A stretch of DNA of 64,000 nt from Pedobacter frigiditerrae (GTDB taxonomy: Bacteria; Bacteroidota; Bacteroidia; Sphingobacteriales; Sphingobacteriaceae). This document shows, one piece after another, positions 19,590 through 28,616 of this stretch. A program made the position numbers and the translations under genes. How positions within the stretch are numbered: position 1 is the stretch's first letter; each line of letters begins with the position of its first letter. The stretch spans positions 186,001 to 250,000 of the forward strand of contig NZ_SJSK01000004.1 in assembly GCF_004331645.1 (NCBI RefSeq), given 5' to 3'. The notes below the pieces were generated by a model. It saw only the letters and a program-made list of their open reading frames with translations, had not been told where the DNA came from and did no database searches.

Positions 19590-19619
19590 ATAGGGGGTTG
19601 ATATTAATTTTTATAGGGG
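19590..19619. promoter_or_regulatory. Direct repeat ATAGGGG x2, candidate HTCS operator
   Basis: ATAGGGG occurs at 19590-19596 and 19613-19619, 23 bp apart on the same strand, just upstream of the candidate susC promoter. AraC-type domains of HTCS regulators usually bind direct repeats at such positions. Confidence 0.4.
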
Positions 19620-19772
19620 TAATAATTGGTGATTTAGCGCTAATAATAGCTTTTTTATAAAAGATCGCCAATTGCTTAACTAGATTAACACCGTTGCCTT
19701 CTACAGTTTTTTTGGTGCTGAAATAATATTTTAAGCTATTGATTTGAGATGATAATTCAGTTCAAAAGGGAA

Positions 19773-22700
19773 TTACTCGTTTGTCTTTTTGTTATATTCA
19801 GAAGGTGCAACCCCATATTGCTTACGGAATTCTTTACTGAAATATTTTCTGTCGTTAAAGCCAACAGCATAAGCAACTTCTGCAATATTTAAGTTATGCT
19901 CTGCTAAAAGTTGTGCAGCTCTTTTTAGCCGCTGAGATTTGATAAAATCAGCAATGGATAACCCCGTAAGCACCTTAATTTTTTTATAGAGTACCGTTTG
20001 GCTCATTCCAATATTTTCTACCAGGCTGCCAACATTAAATTCTGGATCTTCCATATTCTCCTCAATAAGCAGCATCAGCTTGTTTAAGAATTTCTCATCT
20101 GGCGATACACATTCAAGCTGTCGGGGGGTGAGCATGATTTGCCTGATGTATTTTTCCTTTAAACTTTCACGCCCTTGTAAAAGGTTGCGAATACTTAATT
20201 CAAGCACTTGAATACTAAAAGGCTTAGTGATATAAACATCTGCCCCTGCCTCTAAGCCATCAACCTGGTGCAAGTGTGAGGCCATGGCTGTAAGCATGAT
20301 CACGGGAATATGATTGGTGCTTTCTTCGGCCTTTAAGCGGCTGCAAAATTCTAATCCATTAAGCTCTGGCATGGTTACATCACTCACAATAAGATCAGGA
20401 ATATGCTCAATTGCCTTTATCCAACCTTCCAGACCATTCACACTCTCTAGGATATGGTAAGTTGACTGTAGAGACTGCACAATAAAGCCACGTAACTCGT
20501 CATTATCCTCTACAACCTGAATGGTATATTTTTTTTCCACAATTATTACATCAAGAGGGCCATTTTCATTCAATACCATTATTCCGGGAAGGTGAGCTTC
20601 AGGCTGAATTACCATCTCTGTTGCTAACAATTCATCTGGTTTAAAATGAGCCTTACCCAATAATAGCGTTACAGAAAGGGTCGTATTGCCATTACTTGCA
20701 CTAGAAGATGGAGTACTTGAAACAGCAATTTCACCGCTGTGCAAGTCTACAATATTTTTTACAAGGGCCAAGCCTATCCCCCATCCCTCTATAGTAGCAG
20801 AGCCTGAATTAACCTGATAAAAATTGGTAAATATTTTATCCTGCACCTCCAGTGGAATGCCTATACCTGTATCGGCAATAACAACCTTTACACTTTCAGT
20901 TTCTTTAGCAATAGAAAAACTTATTTTACCACCATCTGGGGTATATTTAAAGGCATTAGACAAGATATTATAAAAAACCTTTTCCATTTGGCCAATGTCA
21001 AACCAGGTATAAATCTGCTCTTCCTCGCAATTAAAACTATAAGCTATATTTTTAATCTCTGCAAGCCCCTCATAAGAATTATAAATGCTACGACAAAACA
21101 CAACAAGGTCATTCTCTGACACCTGCAATTTAGCATTCCCAGTTTCTATCTTTCTAAAATCCAACAATTCACTGATGAGGCGCAACAGCCTGTCGGTATT
21201 TCTTTTAATACCATGTAATTGATGATTAACCGTATTGTTTTCCCTTGTTAATTTGATCAACTTTTCTAGCGGGGCAAAAATCAAGGTAAGTGGCGTACGT
21301 ATCTCATGTGAAATCCTGGTAAAGAAATCGAGTTTCATCTGATAAAGTTCCTGCTGTCGCTCATTGTTCAAATGTTCAAAATAAAGCTCAGATTCGAGGC
21401 GCTGTTGCCTGCGGGTAAACCGGAGGATGAAATAAAACAGGAAGGAACCTGCGATAAAATAAAGCGTATAAGCCCACCAAGTACGCCATACTGGTGGTAG
21501 AATACGTATTTCAAGCCTTGCTGGTGTCTCATTCCAAAGACCATCATTGTTACTGCCTTTTACCAAAAAGGTATATCTTCCAGATGGCAAATTGGTATAA
21601 GTTGCCGAAGAGATAGCTCCTTCATTCCAATTTTTATCAAATCCCTCTAATTTATATTTATACCTATTCTTTCTGGGCTTGATATAGTTTAATGCAGCAA
21701 ACTCTATGGTAAAAACATTTTGCTGAGAAGAGAAGGTTATTTCCTTAGTTAAACTCATTGCCCTTTTTAACAATCTATCGGCTGCATTGATCATGACAGG
21801 CTGATTAAAAAGCTTCAATGAGGTAAATACAACGCGTGGACTAAAATGATTTTCCTTGATGTGATCGGGATAAAAAGAAACCAAACCATTATAACCACCA
21901 AAGAACATTTGCCCTTCGCTGTCTTTTAATCTGGATGTATTATTGAAGACATTTCCTGGAAGCCCATCGCTGGTATTATAAACTTTAAAGGTGATGCGTT
22001 GCTTGTCAAATTTTACCAAACCATTTTCAGAGCTCAACCACAAAAAAGCCTTATCATCTTCTAAAATAGCTAATATATTATCTCCTGGTAATCCATCTTT
22101 CTCAGCATAGGTTCTGAAAGTCTTTTTTAGCGGGTTATAAGCACTTAAGCCGCCATGATAGGTACCGATCCAAATTGTACCTTGTTTATCTTCGAAGAAA
22201 CAATTTGCATAACTATTTGCAAGACCAGGTGTTGATCCACCAATAAAAGTTACATAGTTGCTTGAGCCTCGTGGACGATATTTTATGCTATGCCTGGTTC
22301 CGATCCAAATGTTGTGTTTCGAATCCTCAAATAATATGGCAACTTGTTTATCTATATTGTTAATGCTCTTAATGTCTACAGATTTAAATTTTCCAGTTTC
22401 AGTGTAAAAGCGATCTAGCCCTAACTGCGTACCCACCCAAAATTCACCCTCACTATCTTGAAACACACAATTTACTTCATCAGAACTCAGCGAAGTCTGA
22501 TCAAAATCCCGACTTCTGTAATGAATAAAATCATTTTTATTTGGCCTGAAGAGATTTATTCCACCCAAGGCCGTTCCTATCCAAACCCGTTGCGATTTAT
22601 CAATTAAAATAGATTTAACCAGATTAGAACTCAGGCTATTTGTGTCCTTCACCGTGTTTTTATAGGCAATAAAGCTATTTGTTTCCCTGTTAAAGTAATT

Positions 22701-23855
22701 TAACCCACCGGCTTCGGTACCAATCCATAAATTATGCTTTTTATCCTCAACTATAGTACTGATAATATTGCTACTCACACTACTTTTATATTTATTGTCT
22801 TGGTAAACTTCAAATGGAGTAACTATGGTATGCACCACATCTAACCCACCAAAATAGGTACCGATCCATACAGAGCCGCAGTCATCCTCATAAATATCAT
22901 GTATAGAATTTTGGCTTAGGCTAGATGGGTTTGCAGAATCATGCACATAATTCTCAAATTTTTCTGTTTCAGGATCTAGTATGGATAATCCTTCTTGTGT
23001 ACCAATCCATAATTTCCCTCTTCTATCAACTAAAATTTTACGAACATGGTCATTAACCAAAGAATTGGAGGAATTTTCGCTGTGTAAAAAACGCTTAAAT
23101 GAGCTTTTGCTTTCCTCATACAAACTAATCCCATCGTATTTAGTACCCACCCACAACCTTTTCTTTTGATCTTCTGTAATGGTTGTTATCAGGTTCCCAC
23201 TTATTGAATTGCTATCTTTTGAATGATTAAAGAAAACACTGTGATATCTCCCCTTTACCTTGGTCAGTTGAACCAAACCAGCGGTGGTACCCACCCAAAT
23301 GCGGTTAACATGGTCCTGAAAAATGGCCTGCACCTGATAGGGTACTTTAAGACCAAGATTAAATGTCTTAAAAACTTTATTGTTTTTATCGGTTGAATAG
23401 GTTAAACCATTATTACTACCCAGCCACAGCACGCCTTCACGGTCTTTATAAATACAATTTGCCCTATCCACACCTGTAACGCTATGGGTAAAAGATTCGC
23501 TTTCGGGATCAAATTTATCTAGCCCCCATAAAGACCCTACCCACAAGACCTTGTCATTATCTAATGTTAATGCCTTTACAAAATCATTAGAGGCAATACT
23601 ATTTTTATGCTGTGGGTTATTTTTAAATACTTTTATCTCTTTACCATCATACCTATTCAATCCATATTTTGTACCAAACCACATAAAGCCTTGGGCATCT
23701 TTTACGATAGAGAGTACTGAGTTTGGGGAAAGACCATTTTCTACAATCAAATGGTTAAAGACCAATCGATTTTGAGCATAGCCCAATAAGCCTGAACCGC
23801 ATACAAAAAATACGGCAAAAAAATATCTAATGCTTTTAATGGATAGCATTTGCAT
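19773..23855 (-). CDS. Hybrid two-component system regulator (HTCS): sensor kinase, receiver and AraC domain fusion
   Basis: 1360 aa. A signal sequence is followed by about 14 two-bladed reg_prop repeats (WFGTKYGLNRYDG, WIGTYHGGLSAYN) forming paired periplasmic propellers, then a Y_Y_Y domain and a TM helix (about 795). The HisKA domain has its His in ISHEIRTPLT (about 850), HATPase has ADTGIGIP and GWGIGLALVKN, the receiver has its Asp in IVSDVTMPELNG (about 1160), and the C-terminus (1260-1360) is an AraC HTH. It senses a glycan fragment in the periplasm and activates the adjacent susC operon. All catalytic residues seen are intact. Confidence 0.95.
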   Translation of the reverse strand: MQMLSIKSIRYFFAVFFVCGSGLLGYAQNRLVFNHLIVENGLSPNSVLSIVKDAQGFMWFGTKYGLNRYDGKEIKVFKNNPQHKNSIASNDFVKALTLDNDKVLWVGSLWGLDKFDPESESFTHSVTGVDRANCIYKDREGVLWLGSNNGLTYSTDKNNKVFKTFNLGLKVPYQVQAIFQDHVNRIWVGTTAGLVQLTKVKGRYHSVFFNHSKDSNSISGNLITTITEDQKKRLWVGTKYDGISLYEESKSSFKRFLHSENSSNSLVNDHVRKILVDRRGKLWIGTQEGLSILDPETEKFENYVHDSANPSSLSQNSIHDIYEDDCGSVWIGTYFGGLDVVHTIVTPFEVYQDNKYKSSVSSNIISTIVEDKKHNLWIGTEAGGLNYFNRETNSFIAYKNTVKDTNSLSSNLVKSILIDKSQRVWIGTALGGINLFRPNKNDFIHYRSRDFDQTSLSSDEVNCVFQDSEGEFWVGTQLGLDRFYTETGKFKSVDIKSINNIDKQVAILFEDSKHNIWIGTRHSIKYRPRGSSNYVTFIGGSTPGLANSYANCFFEDKQGTIWIGTYHGGLSAYNPLKKTFRTYAEKDGLPGDNILAILEDDKAFLWLSSENGLVKFDKQRITFKVYNTSDGLPGNVFNNTSRLKDSEGQMFFGGYNGLVSFYPDHIKENHFSPRVVFTSLKLFNQPVMINAADRLLKRAMSLTKEITFSSQQNVFTIEFAALNYIKPRKNRYKYKLEGFDKNWNEGAISSATYTNLPSGRYTFLVKGSNNDGLWNETPARLEIRILPPVWRTWWAYTLYFIAGSFLFYFILRFTRRQQRLESELYFEHLNNERQQELYQMKLDFFTRISHEIRTPLTLIFAPLEKLIKLTRENNTVNHQLHGIKRNTDRLLRLISELLDFRKIETGNAKLQVSENDLVVFCRSIYNSYEGLAEIKNIAYSFNCEEEQIYTWFDIGQMEKVFYNILSNAFKYTPDGGKISFSIAKETESVKVVIADTGIGIPLEVQDKIFTNFYQVNSGSATIEGWGIGLALVKNIVDLHSGEIAVSSTPSSSASNGNTTLSVTLLLGKAHFKPDELLATEMVIQPEAHLPGIMVLNENGPLDVIIVEKKYTIQVVEDNDELRGFIVQSLQSTYHILESVNGLEGWIKAIEHIPDLIVSDVTMPELNGLEFCSRLKAEESTNHIPVIMLTAMASHLHQVDGLEAGADVYITKPFSIQVLELSIRNLLQGRESLKEKYIRQIMLTPRQLECVSPDEKFLNKLMLLIEENMEDPEFNVGSLVENIGMSQTVLYKKIKVLTGLSIADFIKSQRLKRAAQLLAEHNLNIAEVAYAVGFNDRKYFSKEFRKQYGVAPSEYNKKTNE

Positions 23856-24032
23856 ATCGAGGTTCTATAACTTGGCTTATCATGAGTAACAAATCTAAAT
23901 ATTCCATTAGATAAATAAGTCAAAATTTATAATAACATCAGCTTGTTATTCAACAATACCCTCCCTACCTAAACTTGACCAAAAACAGGCTGTACCATAA
24001 TATGGTAAAACCCATTGCTCGTAACAAATAGC

Positions 24033-24461
24033 TCAACCCTTAAATTTCTTTGTTAAATGGCTTAATGCACCAGTAGACCAAATCGCCCATAAAATAAGTA
24101 CGGGTTGAAAAAACAGTCTTGCCAACCTTTTAGCATCTGTATCTAGTCCAAATGCATTGGTATGGTTTAGGTATTGTGCAATGTTTCCAGGAAAGATCAG
24201 CACATAGAATATGGCTAAGGCTATACCTACCTTTATCCTTTGTTTTTTCCAGAAAACCATACCCAAGCCCAACGCTGCCTCTACAATACCCGAGAGGATA
24301 ACCGTTAAATCCTTACTCAAAGGACTCCAGTTTGGCACTTGCGCCTGAAATTCACTGCGCTGAAAACTGAGGTGACCTACGGCAGCAGCAATCATGAAAA
24401 CACCTAAAATTATCCTAAAAGTCTTTTGAAGGGTTGTGGTTTGGTCTTGAGGCTGTTGCAT
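24033..24461 (-). CDS. DoxX-family membrane protein
   Basis: The Met at 24461 (MQQPQDQTTTLQ) is preferred over an ATG at 24479, since the first six residues add nothing. About 142 aa with four TM helices: ILGVFMIAAAVGHLSF, VILSGIVEAALGLGMVFW, GIALAIFYVLIFPG and FQPVLILWAIWS. LSFQR near the first helix and the small size fit the DoxX/DoxD superfamily, whose members are often linked to redox or sulfur stress. It follows the terminator of the isochorismatase operon, so it is probably its own unit. Confidence 0.75.
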   Translation of the reverse strand: MQQPQDQTTTLQKTFRIILGVFMIAAAVGHLSFQRSEFQAQVPNWSPLSKDLTVILSGIVEAALGLGMVFWKKQRIKVGIALAIFYVLIFPGNIAQYLNHTNAFGLDTDAKRLARLFFQPVLILWAIWSTGALSHLTKKFKG

Positions 24462-24498
24462 ATCGATATTCCTACACATTTCGAGCCAAAATCACAAC

Positions 24499-24530
24499 AA
24501 AAAAAGCCTGTCTGTCGACAAGCTTTTTTA
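24499..24530 (-). terminator. Intrinsic terminator of the hydrolase-SDR-isochorismatase operon
   Basis: AAAAAAGC-c-TGTC-tgtc-GACA-a-GCTTTTTT is a stem flanked by A- and T-runs, so it can work on both strands. It lies 17 nt past the stop of the isochorismatase gene. Confidence 0.75.
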
Positions 24531-24547
24531 TAAATCATGCAAGCAGT

Positions 24548-25237
24548 TTAGTGTTTAACCATTTCCCTACTGTACTGTACCCCTATTCCGTAAGCCCCTC
24601 CATATTTAACCACAAGGTCGTTAACTGGTAAATAGGTTTCTTGCCTAGCCCAATCTCTTTGCAACTCTAGTAAGTATTGCATGGAAGTAATGGGATGTGC
24701 TCCAGCTTGTACCATCCTTGCAATTGCCATTTCATGTGCTTCCTTTGTCAGATCTCCACTGGCATCGGTAATTACATACACATTATAACCGTCGCTGATG
24801 GCCGATAGTACTGGCCCAACTACACAGACACTTGTCCATAGCCCCCCCATCACTAATGTTTTTTTCCCTTTGACAACAACCGCTTTGTAAAATGCTGCAT
24901 CTTCCCAACTGTTCATGGTAGAGCGGTCTATATAACCAGAAGTTTTTTTCGGATAAAATTCTTCAATTTCTGGAAATACTGGACCGCTAAATGATTTTTC
25001 GGCAACGGTGGTGACTATGGTAGGCACCCTGAAAATTTTAGACGCACCGGCAACAATTGCGGTGTTATTTCTAAGTTGATCAATGGCAATACTTTTTGTG
25101 GGGAAGGCCATCTGCCCTTCATGATCTATTAATATTAAGGTGTGGTTAGTTGGGTTTAACAACATTGGACTAGGTTTTTGGGCATATGCGCCAAATGATG
25201 CGATGCCTATGAAGGCTGATAGTATTATCTTTTTCAT
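24548..25237 (-). CDS. Isochorismatase-like cysteine hydrolase, exported
   Basis: 229 aa. Signal peptide (LSAFIGIASFGAYAQ), then an isochorismatase-fold domain with its catalytic triad: Asp in TLILIDHEGQM, Lys in VVVKGKKTLVMGG and nucleophilic Cys in LWTSVCVVGP. It resembles the YcaC-like branch rather than true isochorismatases. The signal peptide is unusual for this normally cytoplasmic fold and suggests periplasmic hydrolysis of an amide or imide. It is the last gene of a three-gene unit with an exported alpha/beta hydrolase and an SDR. The substrate is unknown. Confidence 0.85.
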   Translation of the reverse strand: MKKIILSAFIGIASFGAYAQKPSPMLLNPTNHTLILIDHEGQMAFPTKSIAIDQLRNNTAIVAGASKIFRVPTIVTTVAEKSFSGPVFPEIEEFYPKKTSGYIDRSTMNSWEDAAFYKAVVVKGKKTLVMGGLWTSVCVVGPVLSAISDGYNVYVITDASGDLTKEAHEMAIARMVQAGAHPITSMQYLLELQRDWARQETYLPVNDLVVKYGGAYGIGVQYSREMVKH

Positions 25238-25255
25238 TGTTTTATGATTTAAAGT

Positions 25256-26098
25256 TTATTGGTTAAAATCTGTAGAAACGGAGAGTTGTAAATGAGCAGC
25301 CATTTGTGTTTTGAGTTGTTCTATTTTATAACCTGCATACTTTATGGCATCTGAGCCTAAAAGTATCCTGAGCGGCGGGTTTTCCATTTCGCTTATTTTA
25401 TAGATCACTTGTGCCGCTTTCTCTGGATCGCCTGGTTGGTTCCCGACAATCTCTTGAGAATGCATTCTTTTGATTTCACTGATCTCCGTATATTCAGTAA
25501 GCTCTTTGGAAGGCAATGCTACTGAGCCATTTTTAAGAAAGTTGGTTCTGAAATAACCGGGCTCTACTATGGTTACCTTCAACTTAAAAGGAGTTAGCTC
25601 TTCTGCCAAAGCTTCAGAAAATCCTTCCATGGCAAATTTTGTAGCACAATAAATACCCCAACCCTTTCCTGCAATAAGCCCAAAAACGGAAGATATATTG
25701 ATGATATGGCCTTTACCTGCCTTTCTCATTCCTGGTAAAACAGCTCTTACCATACCTAAAGCAGCAAATACATTGATATCAAAACTAGCCTGAACTTCTT
25801 CCTTTGAAGCTTCCTCAATTCCTGCCATCAGGCCATAGCCAGCGTTATTAACCAATACATCGATGCTTCCAAAAGTTTCTTCTGCAAACATTACAGCTGC
25901 TTGGATACTGGCTTCATCAAGTAAGTCTACTTCTATAGGTAAAAAATTTGCCGATGAGATACCTACTACTTTTTTTAAGGACTGTACTTTTCGGGCAGTT
26001 GCCACCACATTATCGCCATTGGCCAGCGCCATTTTTACTATCTCTAAACCAATGCCTTGAGAGGTTCCAGTAATTAACCACGTTTTTTTAGTTTCCAT
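25256..26098 (-). CDS. Short-chain dehydrogenase/reductase
   Basis: 280 aa and cytoplasmic. Classical SDR: TGTSQGIGLEI (cofactor glycine motif), VLVNNAGYGLMAG, ISSVFG (Ser) and YCATKFAMEGFSEA (Tyr-x3-Lys), then PGYFRTNF. The Ala-Arg-Lys (TARK) after beta-2 suggests NADPH preference. It lies between the exported hydrolase (5 bp) and the isochorismatase (18 bp) in the same operon. It probably oxidises or reduces a carbonyl or alcohol produced in the pathway; the substrate is unknown. Confidence 0.9.
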   Translation of the reverse strand: METKKTWLITGTSQGIGLEIVKMALANGDNVVATARKVQSLKKVVGISSANFLPIEVDLLDEASIQAAVMFAEETFGSIDVLVNNAGYGLMAGIEEASKEEVQASFDINVFAALGMVRAVLPGMRKAGKGHIINISSVFGLIAGKGWGIYCATKFAMEGFSEALAEELTPFKLKVTIVEPGYFRTNFLKNGSVALPSKELTEYTEISEIKRMHSQEIVGNQPGDPEKAAQVIYKISEMENPPLRILLGSDAIKYAGYKIEQLKTQMAAHLQLSVSTDFNQ

Positions 26099-26103
26099 GC
26101 TTC

Positions 26104-26886
26104 TTATTTCCCTCCTTTTGATGCTAGTAAAATCACATCGGCTATTGCCTTAGGATTTGAAATATAGAGACTGTGACTACCCTTTATCTCTATTGTTTTT
26201 GCATTGGCCGCCTTGTACATTGAGCGCTCCAGGTCTGGATGAATGCTTTTATCTGCTGTTGCCACAATTGCATAAGTGGGCTTAGTTTTCCAAGCCGCAG
26301 TGGTAATTGGCGTTAAAAATGATTTAACGTTGATGGGTTGTTGAGAATCTGCCATAAAATTGGCTTTTTCAACACTTTGTTCTGGTGCGAAACATTCCCT
26401 GAACTTGGCTTTATCAAAATACAACAGGCCATTTTTATCTGGGGGTAAGATTCCGTTCACTGGCAATTGTGGCCCCGATTGGATGAGCGAAATTGCCGAT
26501 TGTTTGGCATCGGGCATAAAAGCAGCCACATATACCAGCCCAACTACCTTGTCTGCGTTACCTGCTTCGGTAATTACTACGCCACCCCATGAATGCCCGA
26601 CTAGTATAACCGGTCCATCTTGGGCTTCAATTGCTCTATTGGTTGCAGCAACGTCATCTTCCAATGAAGTTAAGGGGTTTTGAACAATGGTAACATTATA
26701 CCCAGCCTTTTTCAATTGATCATAAACTCCAGACCAACCCGAACCATCTACAAAAGCACCATGTACAATTACAATGTTTTTAGCTTCTTGTTTACCTTGG
26801 GCCATTAATGAACCTGCAGCGGCAAAAAACAGTAGCAAGGAAGTAGCAAGGAGCTTCGTTTTCCTTAAAGTTGTTTGTGTTTTCAT
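26104..26886 (-). CDS. Exported alpha/beta hydrolase (salicylate-esterase-like)
   Basis: 260 aa with signal peptide (LLLFFAAAGSLMAQG). The alpha/beta hydrolase fold starts IVIVHGAFVDGSGW. The nucleophilic Ser is in LVGHSWGGVV, and a C-terminal His is in IKGSHSLYIS. The sequence style matches the EstC/MES-like hydrolases often annotated as alpha/beta hydrolase in stress operons. It is the first gene of the operon and lies behind a near-consensus sigma-54 promoter with a CGAAATA site 59 bp further upstream. The substrate may be an ester or lactone; not determinable here. Confidence 0.88.
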   Translation of the reverse strand: MKTQTTLRKTKLLATSLLLFFAAAGSLMAQGKQEAKNIVIVHGAFVDGSGWSGVYDQLKKAGYNVTIVQNPLTSLEDDVAATNRAIEAQDGPVILVGHSWGGVVITEAGNADKVVGLVYVAAFMPDAKQSAISLIQSGPQLPVNGILPPDKNGLLYFDKAKFRECFAPEQSVEKANFMADSQQPINVKSFLTPITTAAWKTKPTYAIVATADKSIHPDLERSMYKAANAKTIEIKGSHSLYISNPKAIADVILLASKGGK

Positions 26887-26925
26887 TTTATTGTTTTTAG
26901 TTTTTAATTAAGTTCTTAATCCTAA

Positions 26926-26941
26926 TGCAAGCTAAACACCA
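26926..26941 (-). promoter_or_regulatory. Sigma-54 promoter (-24/-12) of the hydrolase-SDR-isochorismatase operon
   Basis: On the minus strand the sequence is TGGTGTTTAGCTTGCA. Compared with TGGYRYRN4TTGCW it matches at all defined positions but one, with exactly 10 nt between GG and GC. A start site would fall about 12 nt beyond the GC, leaving a short leader before the ATG at 26886. Confidence 0.75.
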
Positions 26942-26999
26942 AACAATTAACATACTGTAAATCAATATTTTAAAAACAAATTCAATGCACAAACTACTA

Positions 27000-27006
27000 T
27001 ATTTCG
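27000..27006 (-). promoter_or_regulatory. Candidate enhancer site CGAAATA
   Basis: On the minus strand GTTACGAAATATAG; the heptamer ends 59 bp upstream of the -24 TGG at 26941. The same heptamer and distance are seen at two other sigma-54-like promoters in this window. Confidence 0.5.
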
Positions 27007-27066
27007 TAACTTTTAATAGTGAAATGGCTAAATGAAGCGTGTGGGCCAAGGGGAACGAGCTAGAAT

Positions 27067-28437
27067 TTAAAATTTAAAAGTTGCTGTAGCGCCAAGCATA
27101 GTGATATCCTTACCGCTCCCACTCTCTTTCAGGTAACTGCCACTATTAAACCAGGTAAATTCTGCCCTAAAGTATAGATAGTTAGTAGGTACATACTCCA
27201 ATGTTGAGCCTAGCTGTGCACCAATATATTTTGAAATAGTATTTTTTCCGGAGTAGAGCAATCGGCCATTTACGGCATAAATTCCATCATTTTTTTGCAT
27301 TCTCCAGAATACATCATAATCTTGTATAAATGTGATTGTTTTAGAAAGTGAAATTTCAAGATAAGGATGTATATCGAAGAGATTAGCAGGACCAATCAAT
27401 GCAGCAAGGCCAAAATACCCACCTCTAGGAAACAATGGATTAAAGGTATTTAACTCCTCATCTCCATAAACTTTGTCTCCGCTGATCGCTTCTGTTTTTA
27501 AGCCAATCTTTGGTTGGTAAGGAACGTTAATTAATGAGTAAGACAGATTTGCAGACATAGTCCATGCTGAAATATCTTTACCTGAAAAGTTCCCAAATTG
27601 ATAGAGCCCTTCAGTGTCATATTGAAAACGAGCATAGCTACGTGCAGCACGAAGTCCTAGGGAATGCCTCATTTCCTGTCCCTTTCCTTCGTCAAAAGCC
27701 GAAGATTTTCTTTTATATCCAAAGTAATAAACATCTAGGTTATCAAAGGGCAATAACTTTGACAATGCTCCATAAGCGCCCCAAAACCTTATTGCTTTCG
27801 AAGGATCATCATCAAAAATTCCTTTTTTAACTTGTACATAATTGGTAAAGAAGGCATCTAATCTAATCTTATTAGAATTAAATATAAGCTTTGCACCATC
27901 AAATGACTGCCTATTATTCGGGGCTTCCCTAACCGATACTATACGCTGCGAGCCGTATGAGATCTCTTGTCTCCCCAAACGGAGCACTATCGTATTTTCT
28001 TGAATTGGAAGATTGATATCCACAAATGCTTGATGCAGATCAAGTGGATTTTGATTAACTGGCGAGGGTTCTTCGATTTCCCCATTGCTCATGCCACCTT
28101 GTAGTTGTACAAAAGCTCTCAATCCTTTGCCTACATGCAAATCACCGTGAAAAAGATATCTTGATAATACAAATCCATCATTATCTTGAACCGCATCTCC
28201 CCAATCAGGGTTGGTATACTTAAAGTATTGGGTTCTAAACTCACCGCCAAAGCTAGCATACACCTTTTTATTAGATGAAAGTGGCAGAAACTTGATTTTT
28301 TTGTACCAAGTATTGGTATCTGTAGCAAGGTGTTGATAGTCTTCATCATACCTCAGTTGTTTAAACTTAATGTTTTGAGCTTTTACCATTATGGGAAGCA
28401 ACACCAATAATGAAATCAATATTTTTTTTATCTGCAT
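27067..28437 (-). CDS. Alginate-export-type outer-membrane porin
   Basis: 456 aa. Signal peptide (LLVLLPIMVKAQ), then a beta-barrel built of alternating strands such as LRLGRQEISYGSQRI, RVSVREAPN-like turns and LRAARSYARFQYD. It ends ATATFKF with the terminal Phe recognised by the BAM machinery. The pattern matches the Alginate_exp family, which includes specific porins for alginate and other small organic molecules. No alginate biosynthesis genes are near. Lying between hydrolase genes and the sigma-54 regulator, it is more likely an uptake or efflux channel for the compound handled by this module (inference). Confidence 0.8.
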   Translation of the reverse strand: MQIKKILISLLVLLPIMVKAQNIKFKQLRYDEDYQHLATDTNTWYKKIKFLPLSSNKKVYASFGGEFRTQYFKYTNPDWGDAVQDNDGFVLSRYLFHGDLHVGKGLRAFVQLQGGMSNGEIEEPSPVNQNPLDLHQAFVDINLPIQENTIVLRLGRQEISYGSQRIVSVREAPNNRQSFDGAKLIFNSNKIRLDAFFTNYVQVKKGIFDDDPSKAIRFWGAYGALSKLLPFDNLDVYYFGYKRKSSAFDEGKGQEMRHSLGLRAARSYARFQYDTEGLYQFGNFSGKDISAWTMSANLSYSLINVPYQPKIGLKTEAISGDKVYGDEELNTFNPLFPRGGYFGLAALIGPANLFDIHPYLEISLSKTITFIQDYDVFWRMQKNDGIYAVNGRLLYSGKNTISKYIGAQLGSTLEYVPTNYLYFRAEFTWFNSGSYLKESGSGKDITMLGATATFKF

Positions 28438-28616
28438 GGTTATCGATATTTGTTATTACCGATAACCAATCCATATGCCGTAAGCAAATATCTTGTCCTT
28501 TGTACATCCAGTGCTTTTTAAAAAACTATCTTGCTATATTTAGAGAAACCAACACATCAAATGGCGAAATAAAGTAATTTGCCTTTTCACTTCACTAAAA
28601 ACTAGTTAAGCCCCCT

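Noticed and set aside
24473..24488. TGG-N10-GT pattern (TGGCTCG...GTGTA) before the first DoxX gene
   Set aside because: The -12 half is poor, the start would almost coincide with the ATG, and no CGAAATA lies 60 bp upstream.
27067..28437. Alginate biosynthesis or export locus
   Set aside because: Only the porin matches; no alg genes are near, so the name reflects the fold rather than the substrate.
28484..28498. Sigma-54-like element upstream of the alginate-export-type porin, with a CGAAATA site at 28565
   Set aside because: The GG-GC spacing is 11 rather than 10 and the CGAAATA lies in the opposite orientation, so I did not call a promoter.
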